A stretch of DNA of 26,666 nt from an uncultured Bacteroidales bacterium (GCA_937896895.1 CALBNV010000095.1:1-26666), one strand, 5' to 3'; positions 16,101-23,199 are shown, counted from the first letter of the stretch. Program-made: numbers and translations. Notes: a model not told the origin generated them from the sequence alone.

Positions 16101-16186
16101 TGTCGCGGTTCGCGCAAGGTTCTTATGTATTGAGAATCAGCACAATCGATGATGTTGTCACGAAGATTGTCACCGTCACGAAATAA
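13154..16186 (+). CDS. M6 family metalloprotease, T9SS-secreted multidomain protein
   Basis: A secreted zinc metalloprotease of the immune inhibitor A (M6) type, 1010 residues. Residues 1-19 are a signal peptide. A prodomain-like region is followed by the catalytic domain (about 130-420) with the zinc motif HEMNH at 320-324 and the M6-typical GAPDLY right after it, plus GLWDLMEY. Residues about 548-707 resemble the cleaved-adhesin/MAM-like domain of gingipains (DNSSLQGWTTIDADGDGHNW ... FYIDVDDITLL). Two tandem InlB-type 76-residue repeats begin at 781 and 857. A type A T9SS sorting domain with YPNPANA (941-947) ends the protein. It probably acts at the cell surface or outside the cell on protein substrates. 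The catalytic residues look intact. It is a single-gene unit inside the insert between truB and queA. Confidence 0.92.
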   Translation: MKKHILFFLLLAMVTAANAAYLRNVRMTLSQPDGAKFECFASGDEFYNYLHDAQGFTIILNPSTGYYVYADLSDDKLIPTQLIAGRSNPAESLTPYLNISAEKHMQMRKAWDVPEHLKVEQKRTRETNHGTINNIVIFIRFADDGNFQNSFQSVNNMFNINTSSQSMQGYFAEVSYNQLNVQTTFYPAPNGNQIVSYQDSHNRGYYQEYSYSNPEGYQGGNDGYERMQREQALLKNAVNYVNSNNMVPSSLNIDYDNDGYVDNVCFIVRGEPGEWSSLLWPHQWSLYNEYAYINGKRVYTFNFQLADAGEGYFDTSTMCHEMNHSLGAPDLYHYYYGTNLNPVGLWDLMEYNANPPQHMGAYMKYRYGNWIDNIPEITSNGTYSLHDLSSSTNNCYKIASTSPGQYYILEYRKKSVEAAVPGSGLLIYRINTAADGMGNREYDGYSNFDEVYIYRPNGTTTQNGNYNNAHFSSQVGRTAFDATTNPHAFLINGSLDNNIHISSISSAGETISFTVTLGGQPQPQPLQVTATEVSDSKVNVAWESCESVTFNFDNSSLQGWTTIDADGDGHNWMVGSEMMGTGNGHNGSNDLVLSQSYENDRGILYPDNYLICPTKDHYTQISFWACGQDANYAAEHFSVEVSTTNNTNASAFTTIQEWTLTAKDQGTWHQFTVDLSQYSGQQIWVAIRHFNCNDQFYIDVDDITLLKTSGKVSKDTYTVYRKNVATGSQTTLSSNVNGMSYNDSGWGSVSAGQYKWGVKTNGTSDIFWSNAITKQEIIETYNVTVTANPTAGGIVSGGGTYDEGTSATVTATPNAGYHFVNWKEGSTVVSTSSSYTFTVTSNRNLVANFELSPVPTYNVTVTANPTAGGTVSGGGTYDEGETATVTAFANANYIFVNWTENGTELSTSAVYSFEVTRDMNITANFSYITGVEENSVAVEVYPNPANAEMNIICERMKRITIISVSGKVMFDAEVANDKETVDVSRFAQGSYVLRISTIDDVVTKIVTVTK
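15494..15949 (+). repeat. Two tandem 228-bp InlB-like repeats inside the M6 protease
   Basis: Each unit encodes about 76 residues beginning YNVTVTANPTAGG. Copies start at 15494 and 15722. The first roughly 70 bases of each copy differ at only a few, mostly silent, positions, while the second halves have diverged much more. Confidence 0.85.
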
Positions 16187-16237
16187 ACGGATTTTTTATT
16201 CTTGTTGTCCGATAAAACACTTTTGAGGGCAAAAAAC

Positions 16238-16268
16238 AAGGGCTGATTTCTATTTGAAGTCAGCCCTT
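16238..16268 (-). terminator. Strong hairpin terminator, T-run on the minus strand
   Basis: AAGGGCTGA (16238-16246) pairs perfectly with TCAGCCCTT (16260-16268). On the minus strand the stem is followed by GTTTTTTG. It ends the tiny OrfA remnant, whose stop codon is in the stem, and may also stop transcription from the protease gene. Confidence 0.6.
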
Positions 16269-16322
16269 TGCCTTGAATTCCGCCGTGTACTTGCGGCAGC
16301 TGATTTTCTTTGTGTCACTCAT
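16260..16322 (-). pseudogene. Truncated IS3-type OrfA transposase, first 20 codons
   Basis: The ATG at 16322 encodes MSDTKKISCRKYTAEFKAKG and then a stop. RKYTAEFKAK is the usual opening of IS3-family OrfA proteins (HTH_Tnp_1), which continue as VALEAL for about 100 residues. Here the frame ends at once in a terminator stem. It is too short to be a transposase and is best read as a relic. Confidence 0.45.
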
Positions 16323-16399
16323 TTCTTTTGAATTTTTCGCAAAGACAATCGCTTTAACCTTTGGTATGAAATTTTGGGGACACTATCATCATTTTTCAC

Positions 16400-16431
16400 T
16401 TGACAAAATTTTCATTCTGTTGTATCTTTGC
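16400..16431 (+). promoter_or_regulatory. Promoter of queA
   Basis: TTG (16400-16402), a 20-base spacer and TATCTTTGC (16423-16431) make a near-ideal Bacteroidota promoter. The leader would be about 35 bases before the ATG at 16472. Confidence 0.72.
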
Positions 16432-16471
16432 ACCTTATTTGTGAAAAAATCAGCAAAACATATTTGAGACG

Positions 16472-17521
16472 ATGAAACTATCTCAGTTTAAATTCAACCT
16501 GCCATCAAGCCTTATCGCGAGCTATCCGCCGAAGGAGCGTGAAGACGCACGCATGATGGTGCTGCACCGTGACACGCAGACAATAGAACACAAGACATTC
16601 CGCGACATTCTCGAATACTGCAATGCCGGCGACCTCTTCGTTGTGAACAACTCAAGGGTCTTTCCGGCACGTCTGTACGGCGAGAAAGAGAAGACCGGCG
16701 CGAAAATCGAGGTCATGCTGCTCCGTGAGTTGAACGCCGAGAGCCGACTCTGGGACGTCCTCGTTGACCCGGCACGCAAGATCCGCATCGGCAACAAACT
16801 CTATTTCGGACCTAACGACGAACTCGTGGCCGAGGTCATCGACAACACCACGTCGCGCGGCCGCACACTGCGTTTCCTCTTCGACGGCACACACGACGAG
16901 TTCAAGAAAGTGATAATGGGCCTCGGCGAGACACCGTTGCCGAAAGTGCATAACCGCCCCGTCGAACCCGACGACGAGTTCAACTACCAGACTGTCTATG
17001 CGAAAATGGAAGGCTCCATCGCCGCCCCGACAGCGGGTCTGCACTTCAGCAAAATCCTCATGAAACGCATGGAACTACAGGACGTGAACTTCGCCGAAGT
17101 GACACTCCATACCGGTATGGGCAACTTCCGCGAGATAGAAGTGGAAGACCTCACCAAACACAAGACCGACTCCGAGGAGATGTATATCTCACAGGAGACA
17201 TGCGACATGGTGAACGCCACGAAAGAAGCCGGACACAAAGTGTTCGCCGTCGGTACAACCACGCTGAAGGTCATGGAGACGGTGGTGAGCATCACCGGAC
17301 AGCTCAAGCCGCTCGACGGCTGGACAAACAAATTCATCTTCCCGCCGTACGACTTCACCACCGCCGACGCGCTCGTCACCAACTTCCACCTGCCGAAGTC
17401 ACCGATGATGATGGAGGTCGCCGCATTCGCCGGATACGATTTCCTCATGAAAGCATACAAGGAAGCCGTTGCGGAGAAATATAATTTCTTCACCTACGGC
17501 GACGCTATGCTCATATTGTAG
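16472..17521 (+). CDS. queA: S-adenosylmethionine:tRNA ribosyltransferase-isomerase QueA
   Basis: QueA transfers the ribose of S-adenosylmethionine to preQ1 in tRNA to form epoxyqueuosine, a late step of queuosine synthesis at the wobble position. The 349-residue protein carries the family blocks: LIASYPPKEREDARMMVL near the N-terminus, FVVNNSRVFPARLYG, EGSIAAPTAGLHF, LHTGMGNF, VFAVGTTTLKVMET and the C-terminal TNFHLPKSPMMMEVAAFAG. Full length with an ATG start. In many Bacteroidota queA directly follows truB; here about 6 kb lies between them and queA has its own promoter. glyS follows after about 150 bases of repeats. Confidence 0.95.
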   Translation: MKLSQFKFNLPSSLIASYPPKEREDARMMVLHRDTQTIEHKTFRDILEYCNAGDLFVVNNSRVFPARLYGEKEKTGAKIEVMLLRELNAESRLWDVLVDPARKIRIGNKLYFGPNDELVAEVIDNTTSRGRTLRFLFDGTHDEFKKVIMGLGETPLPKVHNRPVEPDDEFNYQTVYAKMEGSIAAPTAGLHFSKILMKRMELQDVNFAEVTLHTGMGNFREIEVEDLTKHKTDSEEMYISQETCDMVNATKEAGHKVFAVGTTTLKVMETVVSITGQLKPLDGWTNKFIFPPYDFTTADALVTNFHLPKSPMMMEVAAFAGYDFLMKAYKEAVAEKYNFFTYGDAMLIL

Positions 17522-17522
17522 T

Positions 17523-17575
17523 GTGGAGTTTTGAGAGTTAAGAGTGGAGTTTTGAGAGTTAAGAGTGGAGTTTTT
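17523..17575. repeat. 21-bp tandem repeat after queA
   Basis: Copies of GTGGAGTTTTGAGAGTTAAGA start at 17523 and 17544 without mismatch, and a partial third starts at 17565. A related reverse-sense block (CTCTCAACTCTCCAAAC) lies at 17640-17656, just before glyS. Confidence 0.8.
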
Positions 17576-17670
17576 AGAAGATTAAAAAATAAATAGCAAA
17601 TATAATTAATAAAAAGGAGGGTAGAGGTGGTGATTCCACTCTCAACTCTCCAAACTTAAAACTGGAAAAA

Positions 17671-19194
17671 GTGAATCAGGAAGAATTTTTCAAGAAGATA
17701 ACGTCACACGCCAAGGAATACGGCTTCATCTTTCCTTCGAGTGACATTTACGATGGACTGGCAGCCGTTTACGACTACGGCCAGAATGGAGTTGAACTGA
17801 AGAAGAACATCCGCGAATACTGGTGGAAAGCCATGGTGCAGATGCATGAGAACATCGTCGGCCTCGACGCCGCCATCTTCATGCACCCGACGGTGTGGAA
17901 GGCCTCCGGCCACGTCGATGCCTTCAACGACCCGATGATCGACAACAAAGACAGCAAGAAACGCTACCGTGCCGACGTCCTTGTCGAGGATTACATGGCG
18001 AAGATCGAGGAAAAAATAAACAAAGAAGTCGAGAAGGCCGCGAAACGCTTCGGCGATGCCTTCAACAAGGAACAGTTTGTCAGCACCAACCCGCGCGTCG
18101 TCGAATGGAAGAAGGAGATTGAGGAAATCAGCCACCGTCTCTACGGCGCGATGGAACGCAACGACCTCGATGACATCAAGAAACTCATCGAAGACCTCGG
18201 CATCGTCTGCCCTATCAGCGGCACGCGCAACTGGACCGACGTCCGTCAGTTCAACCTGATGTTCGCCACGCAGATCGGCTCGCTGGCGGAAGGCGCGAAC
18301 ACCGTCTATCTGCGTCCCGAGACGGCGCAGGGCATCTTCGTGAACTACCTCAACGTGCAGAAGACCGGCCGCATGAAGATTCCGTTCGGCATCGCGCAGA
18401 CCGGCAAGGCGTTCAGAAACGAGATCGTCGCGCGTCAGTTCATCTTCAGGATGAGGGAGTTCGAGCAGATGGAGATGCAGTTCTTCGTGCGCCCTGGCAC
18501 CGAGCTCGAATGGTTCAAGAGATGGAAGGAGGAACGTCTCAACTGGCACCTCTCACTCGGCATCCCGGCCGAGAACTACCGTTTCCACGACCACGAGAAA
18601 CTCGCGCATTACGCCAACGCCGCCACCGACATCGAGTTCAACTTTCCGTTCGGCTTCAAGGAGCTGGAGGGCGTCCACAGCCGCACCGACTTCGACCTCA
18701 GCCGTCACGCGGAGTTCTCGGGCAAGAAACTGCAATATTTCGACCCGGAGACGAACGAGAGCTACACGCCATACGTCATCGAGACGTCAATAGGCCTCGA
18801 CAGGATGTTCCTCGCCATGTTCAGCTACGCCTACACCGAAGAGAAACTCGAAGACGGCAGCGAGCGCGTCGTGATGAAGTTCCCGCCGATGCTCGCGCCT
18901 TACAAGGTCGCAGTCCTGCCGCTGGTGAAGAAAGACGGCCTTCCGGAGAAAGCCCGCGAGATCATGGACTCGTTGCAGTACGACTACATGTGCCAGTACG
19001 AGGAGAAAGACTCCATCGGGAAGCGTTACAGAAGACAGGACGCCATCGGCACGCCGCTCTGCGTTACCATTGACAATCAGACACTTGAAGACAACACCGT
19101 CACCGTCCGCGACCGCGACACCATGGAGCAGATTCGCGTGAACGCCGACGAGCTTCACGAGATTATCAGAAAGAAGATAATGCCGAGGAAGTAG
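17671..19194 (+). CDS. glyS: Glycyl-tRNA synthetase, dimeric eukaryote-like type
   Basis: This enzyme charges tRNA-Gly with glycine. The 507-residue protein is the single-chain (alpha2) class II form. Class II motifs are present: RPETAQGIFVNY at 215-226, FRNEIVARQFIFRMREFEQM from 248 (motif 2), and ETSIGLDRMFLAM (motif 3). The C-terminal anticodon-binding domain begins near LAPYKVAVLPLV. The N-terminal sequence GFIFPSSDIYDGLAAVYDYG GVELK is typical of the family. I use the GTG at 17671 because it gives the standard N-terminus and no ATG lies near it. It is followed by a clear terminator. Confidence 0.95.
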   Translation: MNQEEFFKKITSHAKEYGFIFPSSDIYDGLAAVYDYGQNGVELKKNIREYWWKAMVQMHENIVGLDAAIFMHPTVWKASGHVDAFNDPMIDNKDSKKRYRADVLVEDYMAKIEEKINKEVEKAAKRFGDAFNKEQFVSTNPRVVEWKKEIEEISHRLYGAMERNDLDDIKKLIEDLGIVCPISGTRNWTDVRQFNLMFATQIGSLAEGANTVYLRPETAQGIFVNYLNVQKTGRMKIPFGIAQTGKAFRNEIVARQFIFRMREFEQMEMQFFVRPGTELEWFKRWKEERLNWHLSLGIPAENYRFHDHEKLAHYANAATDIEFNFPFGFKELEGVHSRTDFDLSRHAEFSGKKLQYFDPETNESYTPYVIETSIGLDRMFLAMFSYAYTEEKLEDGSERVVMKFPPMLAPYKVAVLPLVKKDGLPEKAREIMDSLQYDYMCQYEEKDSIGKRYRRQDAIGTPLCVTIDNQTLEDNTVTVRDRDTMEQIRVNADELHEIIRKKIMPRK

Positions 19195-19230
19195 GTTAGA
19201 GCTTAGAGGTTAGAGCTTAGAGCTTAGAGA
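19195..19230. repeat. GTTAGAGCTTAGAG short tandem repeat after glyS
   Basis: Two 14-base units and further CTTAGAG units lie between the glyS stop and its terminator. Confidence 0.7.
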
Positions 19231-19402
19231 GGGCTGGCGCGAGACGCTGGCCTTTTTTTTGTGCGGTGATTTTAAGGGAATCCCTCAATGAGGGAAATAT
19301 TTTTGATTTTTTTCCCTCAATGATGGATTTTTTAAAGACGACATTGAGAGCGGTCATGGAATAGTAATACCGCTTTGGCATTTCGGGATGAGTTATTGAC
19401 AT
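19217..19402 (-). other. Doubtful 61-codon ORF between glyS and tRNA-Pro
   Basis: The minus strand is open from an ATG at 19402 (MSITHPEMPKRYYYSMTA) through KKSIIEGKKSKIFPSLRDSL to a stop at 19217. It runs across the glyS terminator and a second palindrome (TCCCTC-AAT-GAGGGA, 19281-19295). No promoter is visible beyond the tRNA terminator. The text looks protein-like, but the location argues against a gene. It may be a dispersed intergenic element. Confidence 0.2.
19232..19260 (+). terminator. Rho-independent terminator of glyS
   Basis: GGCTGGCG pairs with CGCTGGCC across a CGAGA loop, with two G-T pairs, followed by eight T. Confidence 0.8.
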
Positions 19403-19407
19403 CGCAA

Positions 19408-19442
19408 CAAAAAAAATCAGCCCGCTTCCGAGCTGATTTTTT
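19408..19442 (-). terminator. Terminator of tRNA-Pro
   Basis: AAAAAATCAGC (19411-19421) and GCTGATTTTTT (19432-19442) form an 11-bp stem. On the minus strand it begins nine bases after the tRNA end and leads into a T-run. It could also work in the plus direction. Confidence 0.8.
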
Positions 19443-19450
19443 CTTTTAAG

Positions 19451-19524
19451 TCGGGATGACAAGATTCGAACTTGCGGCCTCTTCGTCCCGAACGAAGCGC
19501 GCTACCGGGCTGCGCTACATCCCG
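19451..19524 (-). tRNA. tRNA-Pro (anticodon CGG)
   Basis: The acceptor arms CGGGATG and CATCCCG pair fully and discriminator A73 follows. The anticodon arm is CTTCG, loop TTCGGGA, CGAAG, which places CGG at 34-36 and reads proline codon CCG. The T arm is GCAAG, TTCGAAT, CTTGT. The CCA end is not encoded. Confidence 0.95.
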
Positions 19525-19598
19525 CCTTTTTTCGAGGTGCAAAAGTACAACTTTTTTCAATACAAAAACAAAATTCTGAAAAAATATTTTCGGAGGGA

Positions 19599-19642
19599 TT
19601 TTTAACACGAGTTGCACGAGTTTTTAACACAAGTTGCGCGAG
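19599..19642. repeat. Two tandem 22-bp repeats (TTTTTAACACGAGTTG type)
   Basis: Copies at 19599-19620 and 19621-19642 differ at two positions. They lie between the tRNA and metG, upstream of the tRNA on its strand. Confidence 0.8.
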
Positions 19643-19658
19643 GTTTTTGGTATGTTAA

Positions 19659-19696
19659 AGGCTGACGCAGCGGTTCAAACCATCGTGCGTCAGCCT
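19659..19696 (-). terminator. Likely terminator of metG
   Basis: AGGCTGACGCA (19659-19669) and TGCGTCAGCCT (19686-19696) form a perfect 11-bp stem downstream of metG. The T-run on the minus strand is short (CCTTTAA), so efficiency is uncertain. The loop contains a smaller GGTT/AACC pairing. Confidence 0.6.
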
Positions 19697-19697
19697 C

Positions 19698-19733
19698 TCT
19701 TAACTCTACTCTCTACTCTCTACTCTCTTAACT
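19698..19733. repeat. CTCTACTCT low-complexity repeat after metG
   Basis: Units of ACTCTCT and TAACTCTA run from the terminator stem to the metG stop codon. Confidence 0.65.
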
Positions 19734-21791
19734 CTATCCTATCGAGCATCCCGGTGTCACCGTGTCGCTCGGGGTGATGACGACGAGGCGGCCGTCCTTG
19801 TCCTCGGCGGAGAGTATCATGCCTGCGCTCTCCACGCCTTTCAGCTTGCGCGGGGCGAAGTTGGCGATGAAGCAGACTTGCTTCCCGACGAGAACCTGCG
19901 GGTCGGGGTAATGTTTCGCGATGCCGCTGACGATGGTGCGTTTCTCCATGCCGTCGTCGATGAGGAACTGAAGCAGCTTGTCGGCCTTCGGCACCTTGGT
20001 GCATTCAAGCACGGTGCCGACGCGGATGTCGAACTTGCCGAAGTCGTCGAAGCTGACGTTGGGCTTCACCTCCGCCGGCTTCCAGGCGTTCAGCTCGTTC
20101 TGTCTCTTCGTGTCTTCCAGCTTCTTGATCTGCGCCTCGACGACACTGTCTTCGACCTTCTCGAACAGAAGCTCCGGCGTCCCGATGACGTGACCGGCGG
20201 CGAGGAGCGCCGTGGTGTTCGCCTGGTCCCAGCCTTCGACCTTCAGGTTGATCATGTTCTGGAGTTTCTTCGCGCTGAACGGCAGGAACGGCTCGCTCAA
20301 AATGGCTAATTTCGCTACGATCTGCATCGAGAGCGCCATGACGGTCTTGGTGCGCTCCGGGTCGGTCTTGTAGAGTTTCCAAGGCTCGTTTTCGGTGAGG
20401 TAACGGTTGCCGAGACGTGCGAGGTTCATCAGCTCGCCCACGCCTTCGCGGAACTTGTAAGTCTCAATGAGATGCCCGATCTTTTCGGGATACTGGTTCA
20501 TCTCGACGATGACTTCGTTGTCGCGTTCGGTGAGGTTGTCCATCGCCGGCACCGCGCCTTCGTAATATTTATGCGTCAGCACCATGATGCGGTTCACGAA
20601 GTTGCCGAAGATGGCGAGAAGCTCGTTGTTGTTTCTGTCCTGATAGTCTTTCCACGTGAAGTTGTTGTCCTTGGTCTCCGGCGCGTTTGCGGTGAGCACG
20701 TAGCGCAGGATGTCCTGTTTTCCGGGGAACTCCTCGAGGTATTCGTGGAGCCACACCGCCCAGTTGCGGGAGGTCGAGATCTTGTCGTTCTCGAGGTTCA
20801 GGAATTCGTTGGCTGGCACGTTCTCCGGCACGATGAAGCCGTCGCCGTAGGCTTTCAGCATGCACGGGAAGATGATGCAGTGGAACACGATGTTGTCTTT
20901 CCCGATGAAATGCACCATCTTGGTGTCGTCCGACTTCCACCATTTCTCCCAGTCGTCGCCGCGTTCGGCGCAGATCTCCTTGGTGTTGGAGATGTAGCCG
21001 ATAGGTGCGTCGAACCAGACGTACAGCACTTTGCCTTCGGCGTCTTTCACCGGCACCGGCACGCCCCAGTCGAGGTCGCGGGTGACGGCGCGGGGCTGCA
21101 GTCCGCCGTCGAGCCAGCTCTTCACCTGCCCGTAAACGTTTGACTTCCATTCCTTATGTCCTTCGAGGATCCACTGGCGGAGCCATTCCTCGTACTGTTC
21201 GAGGGGCAGATACCAGTGTTTCGTCATCTTCTTCACGAGTTTCGCGCCGCTGATGGCGGAATGCGGTTCGATGAGTTCCTCGGGGCTGAGCGTGCTGCCG
21301 CATTTCTCGCACTGGTCGCCGTAGGCGCGGTCGTTGCCGCACTTCGGGCAGGTGCCGATGATGTAACGGTCGCTCAGGAACTTGTTGCGTTCAGGGTCGA
21401 AGAACTGCTCGGTCTCCTTCTCGATGAACTTGCCTTCGTTGTAGAGTTTCGAGAAGAACTCCGCCGCCGTCGCGTGGTGTATGGCGGATGTCGTCCTCGA
21501 ATAGATGTCGTAGCTCATGCCGAGGTCTTCGAACGACTTCTTGATTATCCCGTGGTAGCGATCGACGATGTCCTGCGGGGTGACGCCTTCCTTCTCGGCC
21601 TTGATGGTGACGGGCACGCCGTGTTCGTCGGAGCCGCCGACGAAGAGCACGTCTTCGCCTTTCATGCGGAGGTAGCGGACGTAGGTGTCGGCCGGGACAT
21701 AGACGCCGGCGAGGTGCCCGATATGGACCGGGCCGTTGGCGTATGGCAACGCCGTGGTTATCAGATAACGCTTGAATTTCTTTTCTTCCAT
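19734..21791 (-). CDS. metG: Methionyl-tRNA synthetase
   Basis: This class I enzyme charges initiator and elongator tRNA-Met. The 685-residue protein has HIGH at 23-26, a four-Cys zinc knuckle (C148, C151, C161, C164) and the signature loop as KISTS (337-341) instead of KMSKS. The variant is followed by RNWAVW, which I recognise from this phylum. A C-terminal EMAP/Trbp111-like tRNA-binding domain starts near 584 (FGKFDIRVGTVLECTKVPKA) and gives dimerisation in homologues. ATG 21791 is preferred to a TTG three codons upstream. It stands alone on the minus strand. Confidence 0.95.
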   Translation of the reverse strand: MEEKKFKRYLITTALPYANGPVHIGHLAGVYVPADTYVRYLRMKGEDVLFVGGSDEHGVPVTIKAEKEGVTPQDIVDRYHGIIKKSFEDLGMSYDIYSRTTSAIHHATAAEFFSKLYNEGKFIEKETEQFFDPERNKFLSDRYIIGTCPKCGNDRAYGDQCEKCGSTLSPEELIEPHSAISGAKLVKKMTKHWYLPLEQYEEWLRQWILEGHKEWKSNVYGQVKSWLDGGLQPRAVTRDLDWGVPVPVKDAEGKVLYVWFDAPIGYISNTKEICAERGDDWEKWWKSDDTKMVHFIGKDNIVFHCIIFPCMLKAYGDGFIVPENVPANEFLNLENDKISTSRNWAVWLHEYLEEFPGKQDILRYVLTANAPETKDNNFTWKDYQDRNNNELLAIFGNFVNRIMVLTHKYYEGAVPAMDNLTERDNEVIVEMNQYPEKIGHLIETYKFREGVGELMNLARLGNRYLTENEPWKLYKTDPERTKTVMALSMQIVAKLAILSEPFLPFSAKKLQNMINLKVEGWDQANTTALLAAGHVIGTPELLFEKVEDSVVEAQIKKLEDTKRQNELNAWKPAEVKPNVSFDDFGKFDIRVGTVLECTKVPKADKLLQFLIDDGMEKRTIVSGIAKHYPDPQVLVGKQVCFIANFAPRKLKGVESAGMILSAEDKDGRLVVITPSDTVTPGCSIG

Positions 21792-21889
21792 ATATTTCAA
21801 ATTTTCATCTTCAAAAAATCAAAAATTACAAACTGCAAAAATACGTTTTTTATGAGAATGAGAGAGGAAAAAGTTCGGGAAATAATCAA

Positions 21890-23062
21890 CTAATATGCGA
21901 ATCCGAACATCCACAGCGGAATGATGTTCTGAAAAGCGTATTCTATGTCGTCTTTCACGATGTATGAATCCGCCACGCCTTTGATCTGCTTTTGGTTCTT
22001 GCTCTTTCCACCGACTTCAAAAACTTTTCCTTCCACTTCAAAATCAGCGACTTCCGATGAGGAAATAAAATATCTCATCCTTATCATCGAGAAGAAAAAC
22101 GTCTCGCGGATGGTGCCTGTGTCAGGTGTGTTTTCAGTCAGGGCGTAGGCGATGTTTGTGTTGTTGAGATACACTTTCTCGACTTTCTCGAGCATTTTGA
22201 TTCCGAAAGCTTTTTCGCGGAGCAGGGCGATCAGGCCGGCTTTTTCAAGATACTCGAAATAATCGGGAAGAGTGTTGCGGCTGATTTGCAAATCCCTTTC
22301 AAGTTTCGCGTTGTTTGGCTTGAAAGGCGAGCTTTGCGCTATGACGTAAAGCAGTTTCTTCAGTTTGTAACCTGTGGCGACCTGCATCTTCGCGAAAGTC
22401 GGAATGTCGATTTCAACGACTTGTTTCAAAACGCCTCGCAGACGCATGAAATATTCATTATCGGTGAAGAATGGATAATATCCTGTTTTCAGATATTCCT
22501 TGAAATGTTGAAGCGGTTTGAATCCGTCATGCGGAATCTCGACTCTCCCCGCAAGGATCTCGTCGAGAGAATAGACCGGCAGGTTCATCTTTTGGGAGAT
22601 GTTCAGATATTCGCGGAAGGAGAGGCCTGGCATCAGATATTCGAGTTTCCGCCTGCTCAAGTCGGCGCCGCCTTTTTCAAGGTCGAGTACCGACGAGCCT
22701 GTGTAAACCACCTTCAAATCAGGGATTTTGTCGTAAATGTTCTTTATTTCCGTTGACCAGCCGGCGTATTTGTGAATCTCATCAACATATAGGTTTTTCC
22801 CGCCGTTTTGTGAAAATTCAAGTGCGAGGTCGTAAAGCCTGTGTGACGAAAAATAAAAGTCGTCGGCGGTGACGAACAGCGAATCATCAATGTCGCCGTG
22901 CAGTTTTATGTGTTGCAGAATCAATGTCGTCTTGCCGACACCACGCGCCCCGAGTATCGCGACGAGCCGGCTTCCCCATGCAATCTCGTCATGAATATAT
23001 CTGACGAAATCAGTGCTGACACTATTCACGAGATGTTTGTAAGTCCTGACGAGCGTTTCCAT
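21890..23062 (-). CDS. AAA family ATPase with DUF4143-like C-terminal domain
   Basis: A 390-residue ATPase of the AAA_14/DUF4143 class, common as orphan genes in gut anaerobes. Walker A is GARGVGKTT (38-46). Walker B is NLYVDEIHKY with Asp94 and Glu95. YTGSSVLDLEKGGADLSRR provides sensor and arginine motifs, and LEYLMPGLSFREYLN is the usual link. The C-terminal half contains a winged-helix-like region (NTLPDYFEYLEKAGLIALL) and the nuclease-like FEVGGKSKNQKQIKG. The biological role of these proteins is unknown; toxin-like and regulatory roles have been suggested. I start at ATG 23062. The longer frame to 23155 lies upstream of the -7 element and encodes a Cys/Phe-rich stretch unlike the family. 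Confidence 0.87.
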   Translation of the reverse strand: METLVRTYKHLVNSVSTDFVRYIHDEIAWGSRLVAILGARGVGKTTLILQHIKLHGDIDDSLFVTADDFYFSSHRLYDLALEFSQNGGKNLYVDEIHKYAGWSTEIKNIYDKIPDLKVVYTGSSVLDLEKGGADLSRRKLEYLMPGLSFREYLNISQKMNLPVYSLDEILAGRVEIPHDGFKPLQHFKEYLKTGYYPFFTDNEYFMRLRGVLKQVVEIDIPTFAKMQVATGYKLKKLLYVIAQSSPFKPNNAKLERDLQISRNTLPDYFEYLEKAGLIALLREKAFGIKMLEKVEKVYLNNTNIAYALTENTPDTGTIRETFFFSMIRMRYFISSSEVADFEVEGKVFEVGGKSKNQKQIKGVADSYIVKDDIEYAFQNIIPLWMFGFAY

Positions 23063-23078
23063 TTTCCAAAATTTTCTG

Positions 23079-23086
23079 CAAAAGTA
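23079..23086 (-). promoter_or_regulatory. -7 element of the AAA ATPase gene
   Basis: The minus strand reads TACTTTTG followed by C, an exact TAnnTTTGC match 16 bases before the ATG at 23062. No well-spaced TTTG was found. Confidence 0.55.
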
Positions 23087-23167
23087 AGTAAAAATGCATA
23101 ACAATAGTGCAGATTTTTGAAAAAAATGCACAATAATCATGCAATTTTTATACATTTATAAAACATC

Positions 23168-23199
23168 TTGCTTTTCTGAAAGCAATTCCATATCTTTGC
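23168..23199 (+). promoter_or_regulatory. Promoter of the T9SS cargo gene at 23220
   Basis: TTG (23168-23170), 20 bases, then TATCTTTGC (23191-23199). It leaves a leader of about 15-20 bases and fixes the start at 23220. Confidence 0.72.

Larger units (their letters stand above)
16203..16388 (-). mobile_element. Probable internally deleted IS3-type element
   Basis: The minus strand begins TGATAGTGTCCCCAAAA (16388-16372). About 66 bases later comes an ATG that encodes the first residues of an OrfA-like transposase, and a hairpin follows. The other end, read on the plus strand from 16203, is TGTTGTCCGATAAAA, which shares TGTCC and the A-run with the first end as a degenerate inverted repeat. 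TG...CA ends fit IS3. No target duplication is clear. The call rests on motif recognition, not on a database match. Confidence 0.42.

Noticed and set aside
16273..16467. 64-codon plus-strand ORF before queA
   Set aside because: It crosses the queA promoter and reads antisense through the transposase remnant; no family features.
17704..18549. 281-codon minus-strand ORF opposite glyS
   Set aside because: A long shadow frame caused by GC-rich codon bias in glyS, rich in Val/Asp/Arg without domains.
23063..23155. N-terminal extension of the AAA ATPase (31 residues)
   Set aside because: It lies upstream of the TACTTTTGC element and is Cys/Phe-rich, unlike the family start METLVRTY.
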